DNA of 64,000 bases from an uncultured Bacteroidota bacterium (GTDB lineage: Bacteria > Bacteroidota > Bacteroidia > Chitinophagales > Chitinophagaceae). The position numbers and the translations under genes were made by a program. The stretch lies in the NCBI GenBank assembly GCA_903887415.1, contig CAISPO010000038.1, positions 1-64,000 of the forward strand, given 5' to 3'. Shown here piece after piece: positions 36,312-44,590 of this stretch. Position 1 is the stretch's first letter. Every line of letters begins with the position of its first letter. The notes beneath the pieces were generated by a model. The model was not told where the DNA came from. It saw only the letters and a program-made list of their open reading frames with translations, and ran no database searches.

Positions 36312-39300
36312 ATGAAGAAACTTTACCCTTACCTTCTCTTTGTAACCCTTTTGATTCTGGGCAGCAATATTTCGTTTGCCCAGATCGTAGGTACAAATAC
36401 ATTTTTACAAGGCCATTGGCTTGAGATCGGCTTGACAAAAAACGCATCATTCGGTGCCTGTACCTCCCCTGCGGGCTATCATCCACATACCGGCACTGCG
36501 CTCGCGGAGGTATATGACTACGGCCATGATGGCTGGACAGTAGGCACTCCTGCCTACATGGGCGACTATACATACCCCGGCAGCCCGTTCGAAGGATGGG
36601 AACTGCAGGTTGGCACCGGCCGTACCCAGGCTTTTGAAAATTGTGCGGGAACAATGACCAGTGCGGGCGGAGGCTCATTAACAACTGTTGGCAACACCTA
36701 CATAAACGCCGGCGGCCGGATTATTGGTAACTGGACCGGAACAGCCGCTGGTGGCAATATCAGCGTAAAACAGGAGACACGCGTGGACACGAATGCTTCA
36801 TGGGTTGTGGTCACTACAAAATTTTACAATCTCACCGCAGCGCCTACTGCAGCGATTTATTATATGCGCAGTTGCGACCCGGATAATGATGAAACATGGC
36901 CAGGCGGCAGCTTTACTACAGATAATTATGTGGACTATCAAAATGATATAGACCATAGGGTACAGGTAAGGGCTACCACTAATTCACCCACTGCCAACCA
37001 ATATCCCATGTCTATCTGCACCAAAGACTGCCGGGCTGTTGCTTTAATATACAATGCCTGGCCGCTGGGCTCTGGCCAGGACCTTGCCGCACTGTGGAGT
37101 ATGACCTATGGCGGCGGAACCTATACTACAGGCGGCACACATGCTCCCGCTGCTGATATAGGAGATATAGCTATTGCACTCGTATATAACATCGGCGTGA
37201 TCCCGGCTAATGACAGCGCTGTGATCTCCTACGCATATACTTTCCTGGTTACCCTTCCGGGCAATCCCGAGAATGGTGTTGACGGCATTGACAGTGCTTT
37301 CCCAGAGCCAACATTGGTAGTGAACAATCTTCCTGTTCCTGCGTCTGGCCCCGCCCCGTCGGCGACCATTGATACCTTTAATGCTTGCTTATACCCTGGC
37401 CTCACTACGCTGCCAGTGAATATTATGTTTGGAGATGATAAATGCTGGACATGGAGTACATGGACGTGGGCGCCCGCCATAGGCTTGGCGACCACAACCG
37501 GCATCACTAACTCTATTTCCATCACAGGTTTGCCGCCAACTATTACCTATACCATCACGGGCACTGATGCTTCGATGTGCAATACAAGGACAATGTACCT
37601 TACCATAACCACCTGCAACGGCGCAGTTATCAATAGCCCCTGCCTTGGCGATCCATTGACTTTTAATGCACCGGGCGATTCAACTGGCGCAACTTATTTA
37701 TGGTACGGACCGGCTCCATCCACTGCTGTGGTAGGTACTACGCAGAGCTTTACCATTTCTCCTTCTGTATGGGCCGATACCGGCACTTATCATGTTGTGA
37801 AAACTGTTTTGGGCGTTAGTGATACATCGGTGGCTGTCGCGGTTATCCACCCCAATCCAATCATAACCGCATCAAGTAATTCCCCGCTATGCAGTGGCGC
37901 TTCAAATACATTGACACTGACTGCCACTCCGGCCGCCGGCAGTGCTGCGGTTACTGCTTATTCATGGACAGGCCCTGCCTCATTTGTTTCCGGCACTCAA
38001 AACCCCACTATTCCTGGTTTCGTTGCTTCTGAAGCAGGTACATATACCGTTGTCGCAGCATCCATATACGGATGCAAGGATACCGCAACTACAACAGTTG
38101 TTCTGTTGCCTCCTCCAGGCCCGCCAACTGTCGTTGGCCACGGCCCCTATTGCCAGGGCGATGCTCCCCTGGCGATCACTGTTACCCCCACAGCAGGCGC
38201 AACAGTGTACTGGTACCCAACTGCCGCGGGTGGCGTAGGGTCAACAACTACACCTGTTGTAAGCACCGCAGTTCCGGGTACCTTTACTTACTACTACGGC
38301 CAGACAATAGGTTCCTGCGAAAGCCCCATTGACTCCGTGAAAATCATTGTCAATCCTACACCATCTGCAATTCTGGGTGTTTCAGACGTTTGCCAGTTCC
38401 TGTCGATCCCGCTAACTGATGCTACAACAGGTGGCTCATGGATAAGCAGCGCGCCATCAATTGCAACTGTGAATACCACAGGTTTGGTTACTGGTGTTTT
38501 GGCAGGCGTTGCCACTATTACTTACCAATTACCTACTAGTTGCTATACTACTCACCTGGTCAATGTTCATGCAAAACCTGCAAAACCTGTAGTAACGCCA
38601 CCCACTTATTGCCAGTTCGGTACTGCTGCTCAACTGACAGCCACGCCCGCAACAGGCCTGTTGTGGTATGGCCCAGGCATTACTCCGGGTACACCTACGG
38701 GTCCAACACCCGCTACTTCTACTGCCGGTGTTACCAACTACTATGTTACAGAGACCAGTTCTTTTGGTTGCGTCAGCGATAGTGCTCTTGATGCAGTCAC
38801 CATCATTCCGATACCGGCTCCTCCTGTTACACGCGACACAATGTATTGCCAGAATTCTGTCACCGTTCCGCTGAATTACCAGGTGGACAGCGCGGCTGGT
38901 TCAAACCTGAATTGGTACAATTCAGCTTCCGGCGGTGTTCCGCTTGGTGCGGCGCCGGTTCCATCAAGTGCTGCTGTCACCTGGCCCGCTGGTACTACCT
39001 GGTATGTCACTCAAACGGTAAATGGCTGTGAAGGCCACTCATCGCCGGTAAAAGCCACAATCGTTGACCTGCCCGCCTTTACTATTACAGCCAGCAACAC
39101 CTGGGTCTGCGACCATGATTCGCTTACGTTCTCTTATAATGGCTCTGTGCTGGTATCCGGAACTTATTTCTGGAGCCTGCCTCCGGGCGCTACACCTATT
39201 GATGGAACAACAGTTAATGATCCGGTGATCACTGTACGTTTCGATTCCGTTTACGGGCCTCATATATTAACGCTGGCAGCAACGGAGCTTAACCTGTGTA

Positions 39301-40148
39301 CCACTTATGATACCATATCAGTAAGAGTAGTGCCACCGCCAACTTCGCAGTCGTACATGAAACCGGACATCTGCCTGGGCGATACCGTGAGCCTCGCACT
39401 TTCCGATAAGTCGGCTGATGCAAGCATATTTAGCTGGTTCATTGACGGCACCCCGCTTATCAGTTCTACCGAGGTGAATATCGTTTCAGCCAATTCAAAT
39501 AGCGGCGGGCCGTTCAGCATAAGCTGGAACGACAGCGGCAACCACGTTATCACCGTTACCTGTACTACAGCCGAAGGCTGTAAGTCTGATCCGGCTTATG
39601 ATACAATACATGTGCATCCTTTACCTGACCCGGTATTTAATATTACGCCGAAAGCTACTGGTGCCCTGTGCCTTGAAGACAGCATACTATTTGTTGCCCG
39701 CCACCAGGATGCCAATTGCTCTTACTTGTGGGAGCCGGAGCATTGCTTTAATAACAACAACAAACCGGAAGTATGGGGTAAGGTGGAACAAGGCAGAACA
39801 GACATCTGGCTTACCATTACGGATCCATTTGGCTGTAAAGCCAGTTATGATATGCAGCTAAGCCCGGATGCCTGCTGCACTGTTTTGTTCCCTACTGCAT
39901 TTACGCCCAACGGTGACGGCCTTAACGATAAGTTCCGGCCTATATTCAACGGCTATCATAACTTTCACAGCTTCCGTATAGTAAACCGCTGGGGCCAGAC
40001 CGTCTTCGAAAGCGCCAACTCCAACCCCGAGTGGGATGGAAGTTTCAATGGTGTGCCACAGGATATGGGTGTGTATTACTACTACATCAAATATGATTGC
40101 GGCGGCAACACAGTGGAGGAAAAAGGTGATTGCACACTTGTAAGATAG
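36312..40148 (+). CDS. Large secreted T9SS type B protein with Ig-like domains
   Basis: A 1278-residue exported protein with a signal peptide ending NISFAQ. Residues about 25-340 repeat the module of the 33101 protein (TFLQGHWLEIGLTKNASFGA, DGWTVGTPAYMGDYTYPG). A chain of Ig-like units follows, several opening with PYCQG, TYCQF or MYCQN and carrying a WYGP- or WYPT-like strand. One BIG2-type unit (TGGSWISSAPSIATVNTTG) is among them, and a Cys-rich domain (residues about 1010-1180) precedes the C-terminus. The last 80 residues (FPTAFTPNGDGLNDKFRP to KGDCTLVR) are a type B T9SS signal but differ from the pair upstream. It has its own promoter and a strong terminator. Probably a surface-anchored adhesin; no enzymatic motif was seen. 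Confidence 0.88.
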   Translation: MKKLYPYLLFVTLLILGSNISFAQIVGTNTFLQGHWLEIGLTKNASFGACTSPAGYHPHTGTALAEVYDYGHDGWTVGTPAYMGDYTYPGSPFEGWELQVGTGRTQAFENCAGTMTSAGGGSLTTVGNTYINAGGRIIGNWTGTAAGGNISVKQETRVDTNASWVVVTTKFYNLTAAPTAAIYYMRSCDPDNDETWPGGSFTTDNYVDYQNDIDHRVQVRATTNSPTANQYPMSICTKDCRAVALIYNAWPLGSGQDLAALWSMTYGGGTYTTGGTHAPAADIGDIAIALVYNIGVIPANDSAVISYAYTFLVTLPGNPENGVDGIDSAFPEPTLVVNNLPVPASGPAPSATIDTFNACLYPGLTTLPVNIMFGDDKCWTWSTWTWAPAIGLATTTGITNSISITGLPPTITYTITGTDASMCNTRTMYLTITTCNGAVINSPCLGDPLTFNAPGDSTGATYLWYGPAPSTAVVGTTQSFTISPSVWADTGTYHVVKTVLGVSDTSVAVAVIHPNPIITASSNSPLCSGASNTLTLTATPAAGSAAVTAYSWTGPASFVSGTQNPTIPGFVASEAGTYTVVAASIYGCKDTATTTVVLLPPPGPPTVVGHGPYCQGDAPLAITVTPTAGATVYWYPTAAGGVGSTTTPVVSTAVPGTFTYYYGQTIGSCESPIDSVKIIVNPTPSAILGVSDVCQFLSIPLTDATTGGSWISSAPSIATVNTTGLVTGVLAGVATITYQLPTSCYTTHLVNVHAKPAKPVVTPPTYCQFGTAAQLTATPATGLLWYGPGITPGTPTGPTPATSTAGVTNYYVTETSSFGCVSDSALDAVTIIPIPAPPVTRDTMYCQNSVTVPLNYQVDSAAGSNLNWYNSASGGVPLGAAPVPSSAAVTWPAGTTWYVTQTVNGCEGHSSPVKATIVDLPAFTITASNTWVCDHDSLTFSYNGSVLVSGTYFWSLPPGATPIDGTTVNDPVITVRFDSVYGPHILTLAATELNLCTTYDTISVRVVPPPTSQSYMKPDICLGDTVSLALSDKSADASIFSWFIDGTPLISSTEVNIVSANSNSGGPFSISWNDSGNHVITVTCTTAEGCKSDPAYDTIHVHPLPDPVFNITPKATGALCLEDSILFVARHQDANCSYLWEPEHCFNNNNKPEVWGKVEQGRTDIWLTITDPFGCKASYDMQLSPDACCTVLFPTAFTPNGDGLNDKFRPIFNGYHNFHSFRIVNRWGQTVFESANSNPEWDGSFNGVPQDMGVYYYYIKYDCGGNTVEEKGDCTLVR

Positions 40149-40171
40149 TAGCTGGTTCATAAAATGAAAAG

Positions 40172-40204
40172 GATACCATCGTTTGAAACGGTGGTATCTT
40201 TTTT
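40172..40204 (+). terminator. Rho-independent terminator after the 36312 gene
   Basis: GATACCATCG paired with CGGTGGTATC (one T-G pair) around the loop TTTGAAA, then an uninterrupted T-run, 23 bp after the stop. Confidence 0.92.
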
Positions 40205-40310
40205 ATTCCAGAAATGATAAAATTACATGGTAGGTGAACAAGGGAATTTATATCCCCGCATTGAAATCTCGCTGGTCCACGAGCTTGGCGGTCTTAAAAA
40301 CAAAATGAAA

Positions 40311-40347
40311 GAATTGCGAGTTTTGCGCCTTTGCGAGAGACCTTTTT
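40311..40347. repeat. TGCGCCTTTGCGA element, copy 1
   Basis: TGCGCCTTTGCGAGAGACC followed by a T-run. The same phrase with two substitutions occurs at 44451 in another intergenic region. The repeats are not palindromic and have no coding role. The rest of the 40205-40410 gap shows nothing else recognisable. Confidence 0.6.
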
Positions 40348-40410
40348 ACAAACGCCACGCAACCAATTTGGCGGGAAATAGCTAAACACTTAATTTCGGA
40401 GCATCAACAC

Positions 40411-43236
40411 ATGAAAATGAATTTTAAAAATTTGCTTTGCGCAGCACTTTTGCTTGCATTTTACCATGAAGCCGATGCTAAAACCGTTCCGGTAAACACC
40501 GTTCAGAAACTTTATTTCTTAGAAAATAAAGGGCAGGTAAAAGACCAGGACCATAACCCCAGGAAAGACATTCAGTATGTACTCGCAGCGCCGGGCATGA
40601 ATGTTTTTATCGGCAACGGGCAATTGCATTACCAGTTTTCAAACGTTGCCCATGATGCTATTGGGAAACCTGCAGCTTCCCGGTTTACGGATATGGAAGC
40701 AGCCACCATAAATACTTACCGGATGGATGTAGCGCTTATTGGCGCAAACATACATGCTGAGGTGGTTGCGGAAGAGCCACAGGCTTATTATGAGCACTAC
40801 TACCTCGCCGACTGCCCTGCCAATGGCTTTGAGGCTCACGCTTTTGGCAAGATCACCTATAAAAATGTGTACAAAGGGATCGACTGGGTTGTTCGCATCA
40901 GGGGCAATAAGCTGGAACATGAATTTATCGTTGGCCCAGGCGGTAATGCAGCGGATATAAAGCTGAAGTATAACGGCCAGTCATCGTTGAAGATCAATGA
41001 GGATGGCAGTATCACAGCCACTACGCCAATGGGCACGGTTACAGAACATGCACCGGTATGCTTCCGCACTGGTGGCAGGATAGTGCCTTCTTCTTTCCGG
41101 CTGCACGGAAATACATTAAGCTACGAAACGAACGGTTTGTATCATGCACTCGTTGTTGACCCAGTATTAGACTGGGGCACTTATTATGGCCCGGATACCA
41201 GCACCAGCCCGTTTTATGCTGTTGCCTGCGATGCTATGTACCATGCATATGGTGCAGGTTTTACCTATGCTGCAAGCCAGATAGCTACCTCCGGCAGCTA
41301 CCAGGGCACTTTTGGCGGCGACCAGGATGCATATCTTGTTAAATTCGACTCTTCGGGCAACAGGCTTTGGGCAACTTATTACGGGGGCACCGGCACCGAC
41401 ATCGGCTACGCTGTAGCCTGTGATTCAATAGGAAATGTATATCTCGGCGGCACTACCAGCAGCACTGCAGGCATAGCCACTCCCGGCGCTCAGCAAACCA
41501 CTTATGGCGGCGGCACAAGAGATTGTTTTTTAGCTCGGTTTACTGCAGATGGCGCCAGGCTGTGGGGCACATATATGGGCGGCTCTGGTGATAATATCCC
41601 TGGCTCAGTAGCCTGCGATGCTCATTGGCACGTTTACTTAGCCGGCGTCACTACAGATGGCACCAATACGGCTACACCGGGAAGTTTCCAGCCTACTCAT
41701 TCCGGCGGATACGATGATTTTCTTGTGCAGTACGATTCAACAGGCGCACGGCAATGGGGGACATATTATGGTGGCACCGGCGATGAATTTAGCGGAGTAG
41801 TTTGTACCGATGGTAATTACGTTTACCTCAGCGGGTGGACGAGCAGTACGGCCGGGATAGCCACTGCACTAAGCCACCAAACTGCCCTTGCCGGCGGCAG
41901 CGATGCGTTCCTTGCTAAATTCAATGTAACAGGGGCCAGGCTGTGGGGTACTTATTTTGGTGGCCCGGCGGCGGAGACTACCGGCGGCGCTACTTGCGAT
42001 GACCTGGGGAATATATATATGCTGGGCAATACCCAAAGCGATGCCGGGATCTCTACTGCAGGCAGCTTTCAGCCGGCGAGGGGCGGGCTGTATGATGCTT
42101 TCCTCGCAAAGTTCGATCCTGAATTAGGCACACTTGACTGGGCTACATATTATGGCGGCCCTGATGCTGAGGATGTCACTTACAGCAGGATCACAACCGA
42201 CGATTCCCTGAATGTTTATATAACTGGCTATACGGCCAGCATCACAGGTATAGCCTCTGCTGGCGCCTGGCAGGATACCTTTGGCGGTGGTGACCAGGAT
42301 GGTTTTCTTGCGAAATATAACCCAGCAGGCATCCAGTATTGGAGCACTTATTATGGCGGCGATGGCACAGATGAAGCCAGGGCATGTGCCTTTGATGGCA
42401 AAGGGGTTTACGTAGCCGGATACACTACGAGCACCGATAATATTGCCACGCCCAGTGGGCTGCAGCCAACAGGCGGTGGCGGCATGTATTATTACCAGGG
42501 CTTCCTGTCAAGGTTCTCTGATTTTGTTTCCGGCTTACCCGGCCCTATAGGCGGCGCTACCCATATCTGCATCGGCAGCCCCACAACTATGAATGATGTG
42601 GTCTCCGGCGGCACCTGGTCCAGCAGCAACACAACAGTAGCAACCATCGACCCGTCTTCGGGGGCCGTCACCGGCCTTTCCGTTGGCAGTACCGTTTTTA
42701 CTTACACCGTACCTACGGGGTTTGTTACAACAACAGTAGCCGTTAATCCGCCCCCTACCCCGATTTTAGGCCTCACCACATACTGTAACGGTTTATCCAC
42801 GTTGCTCTCAGACTCTACTGCCGATGGTGTATGGACAAGCAGCAACCCATCCGTTGCCACCGCTGGCTATACCACGGGGCTCGTAAGCGGCATATCGTTG
42901 GGCACCGCTACAATTACCTACACTGATACGCTCACCACCTGTTTCACATCCACGGTATTTACCGTTATCACGTGTTTTGACGAGGTGCCATCCGTATCCG
43001 GAAAGCAACCGGTGCAGGTGTTCCCCAGTCCAGCCACAGATGTCGTTACCATAAAAATGAATAAAGGAGCCTACGGCTCACTCATCATTACCAACGAGGC
43101 AGGCCAGGTAATTCAGCAGCAGCCGGTAACCGCAACACAAACAAGTGTGGACGTAAAAACATGGCCACCTGGTATCTACAACATTACACTTAGCGGTAGT
43201 GGCGGCACAATGGCTAAGAAATTTTTGAAGGAATAG
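40411..43236 (+). CDS. Secreted SBBP beta-propeller protein with T9SS sorting domain
   Basis: A 941-residue exported protein. After the signal peptide, residues about 30-250 form the NKGQ module (LYFLENKGQVKDQDHNPRKD) that usually precedes SBBP repeats. Residues about 255-705 contain eight or so propeller blades marked by WGTYYGG or WATYYGG and by a DSIGNVYLGGTT-like strand. Two BIG2-like units follow (GGTWSSSNTTVATIDPSSG and DGVWTSSNPSVATAGY). The end (VFPSPATDVVTIKMNKG to AKKFLKE) is a type A T9SS domain. It is transcribed after the terminator at 40172, so it has its own promoter. The function is probably surface binding; the family has no assigned activity. Confidence 0.88.
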   Translation: MKMNFKNLLCAALLLAFYHEADAKTVPVNTVQKLYFLENKGQVKDQDHNPRKDIQYVLAAPGMNVFIGNGQLHYQFSNVAHDAIGKPAASRFTDMEAATINTYRMDVALIGANIHAEVVAEEPQAYYEHYYLADCPANGFEAHAFGKITYKNVYKGIDWVVRIRGNKLEHEFIVGPGGNAADIKLKYNGQSSLKINEDGSITATTPMGTVTEHAPVCFRTGGRIVPSSFRLHGNTLSYETNGLYHALVVDPVLDWGTYYGPDTSTSPFYAVACDAMYHAYGAGFTYAASQIATSGSYQGTFGGDQDAYLVKFDSSGNRLWATYYGGTGTDIGYAVACDSIGNVYLGGTTSSTAGIATPGAQQTTYGGGTRDCFLARFTADGARLWGTYMGGSGDNIPGSVACDAHWHVYLAGVTTDGTNTATPGSFQPTHSGGYDDFLVQYDSTGARQWGTYYGGTGDEFSGVVCTDGNYVYLSGWTSSTAGIATALSHQTALAGGSDAFLAKFNVTGARLWGTYFGGPAAETTGGATCDDLGNIYMLGNTQSDAGISTAGSFQPARGGLYDAFLAKFDPELGTLDWATYYGGPDAEDVTYSRITTDDSLNVYITGYTASITGIASAGAWQDTFGGGDQDGFLAKYNPAGIQYWSTYYGGDGTDEARACAFDGKGVYVAGYTTSTDNIATPSGLQPTGGGGMYYYQGFLSRFSDFVSGLPGPIGGATHICIGSPTTMNDVVSGGTWSSSNTTVATIDPSSGAVTGLSVGSTVFTYTVPTGFVTTTVAVNPPPTPILGLTTYCNGLSTLLSDSTADGVWTSSNPSVATAGYTTGLVSGISLGTATITYTDTLTTCFTSTVFTVITCFDEVPSVSGKQPVQVFPSPATDVVTIKMNKGAYGSLIITNEAGQVIQQQPVTATQTSVDVKTWPPGIYNITLSGSGGTMAKKFLKE

Positions 43237-43257
43237 GTTGTATTACAAACGCCGCTG

Positions 43258-43286
43258 GTAGAGACGCAAGATTTTTGCGTCTCTAC
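43258..43286. repeat. GAGACGCAA palindrome, fourth copy
   Basis: A perfect 12-bp stem, GTAGAGACGCAA with TTGCGTCTCTAC, around a 5-nt loop, 22 bp after the stop of the 40411 gene. It is the same family as the three copies at 14331-14456. It may also act as the transcription end for that gene, although the T-run lies in the loop. Confidence 0.85.
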
Positions 43287-43365
43287 GCGTTTTGGGCAAT
43301 GGTGCGTAACAATCCATTCCGATGTCTATGGGGACCCAAAGACCAATTCCAAATTCCTTTTTCTA

Positions 43366-43799
43366 TCAGAAACTATACGCCTTTATATACTCCATTTTCG
43401 TGCTGCTCTTTGAGCAGCTCACCTGGAAGTAATCATAGAATGTGGTATCTCCGGCAATGTGGAAACCTATGATATAGGTATAGGGCGCATCGCCCTTCCT
43501 GATAACCGGCGTTGCATCTTCTGCGCCCTTTGGCATCGTAAACTTTCCCTCCCCGAAGTTAGTACCGAAGTCCGCATCAACATCATATACGCCAGTGGCA
43601 ATATCACTGTCAGCGATTACTTTCACCGAAAAACTGGAGTGGTTGATTGCGTCCTCGGCAATAGGCATTTTAGCCTCGGCAATGGTAGCTCCGGGCTTGG
43701 GAAATTTTTTCGGTTTGTGCTGTTCAGCATTGTTATTACAGCTATAAGCGCACCCATAGACAGTGCAAACGCAAAGAATAAAAATCCCGATTTTTTCAT
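43366..43799 (-). CDS. Putative lipoprotein, frameshifted in an A6 tract after the start codon
   Basis: The main frame encodes about 120 ordered residues (KFPKPGATIAEAKMPIAEDA, then TYIIGFHIAGDTTFYDYFQV) but has no ATG; the track uses TTG 43824. An ATG at 43799 is followed by six A residues in a different frame. With one extra A it would read MKKIGIFILCVCTVYGCAYSC, a convincing lipoprotein signal peptide in frame with the rest. The tract is either mis-sequenced, mutated or subject to slippage. The family is not recognised. It follows a similarly oriented envelope gene 44 bp upstream. Confidence 0.6.
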
Positions 43800-43843
43800 T
43801 ATGGCGGCAAAAATAAGGCAACAACCCTTTACAAAAATCGCAA

Positions 43844-44326
43844 TCAAAAATTAATCACAACACCCGCCGCATTACCAGAAAAAGAAAGATGCACCTCCAT
43901 AGGTGGTTTCATATAACCAACACCCTGCACGCTACCATTATATGCCCTCACCGCCCTTCTTAGTTGATGTGTGAACGAAACGGTGAATGGGATACTAGCT
44001 ACCACAAATCCAGTCCCTGCAATGAATAACCCATTTTCATACGGGTGATGGAAAGAAAAGTCGGAAGACAACACGCAGGCAAAGCCAACGGCATAGAGGG
44101 ATAAACCCAAATAGCGTGCTGTTTGAGCTCTTCTCAAAATTTTTAAGGCATCGGGCTCTGTAGCGAGCAACTTATGTATTTTGTGGTATCCGATATTGCG
44201 CCCGTCATACTCATAGTAAGTACCCAACCAGGTCCTTTTAATCACGATTGTATCCGAACTCGGTTGTGCCCATAGTGATTGCGACAACGAAATAAAAATG
44301 CCGATAAATACAATGGCCCTTACCAC
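43844..44326 (-). CDS. Exported hypothetical protein with two hydrophobic segments
   Basis: A 160-residue protein of unrecognised family. It starts at GTG with a signal peptide (IVFIGIFISLSQSLWAQ). The mature part has an ordered region (RTWLGTYYEYDGRNIGYHKI) often seen in small Bacteroidota envelope proteins, then two hydrophobic stretches (GLSLYAVGFACVLSSDFS and GLFIAGTGFVVASIPFTVS). It was probably co-transcribed with the lipoprotein downstream. No catalytic motif was found. Confidence 0.65.
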   Translation of the reverse strand: MVRAIVFIGIFISLSQSLWAQPSSDTIVIKRTWLGTYYEYDGRNIGYHKIHKLLATEPDALKILRRAQTARYLGLSLYAVGFACVLSSDFSFHHPYENGLFIAGTGFVVASIPFTVSFTHQLRRAVRAYNGSVQGVGYMKPPMEVHLSFSGNAAGVVINF

Positions 44327-44447
44327 AGCATGAAATTTTATCCAAATTACTGGTTTTGTTTCGTAAACAAAAGTCAGTATATCTCGCTAAAGCGAGCTCG
44401 CGCTTTGCGGCCTTTAAAACACAACCCCAACGCAACGATGGGCGCGC

Positions 44448-44539
44448 CCTTGCGCCTTTGCAAAAGACCCTTTTTGCGAGACACCACTACGCAACTCATT
44501 CGACCTCACCCTCTCCCTTGGGAGAGGGCCGGGGTGAGG
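44448..44539. repeat. Repeat block before the DPP III gene
   Basis: TGCGCCTTTGCAAAAGACC at 44451 is the second copy of the element at 40324. It is followed at 44504-44539 by a CCTCACCC...GGGTGAGG palindrome with an inner CTCTCCC/GGGAGAG stem. The remainder of the 44327-44590 gap is A/C-rich with no ORF of its own; the first 104 residues of the track ORF 44279-46681 are translations of this repeat DNA. Confidence 0.75.
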
Positions 44540-44590
44540 CTCTTTGCGAAACCATCCCCATGCAGTACCTTGCCACAAACTTTGCTGAAA

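Noticed and set aside
44279-44590. N-terminal 104 residues of the DPP III track ORF
   Set aside because: They translate intergenic repeats. ATG 44591 begins a signal peptide and is the reasonable start.
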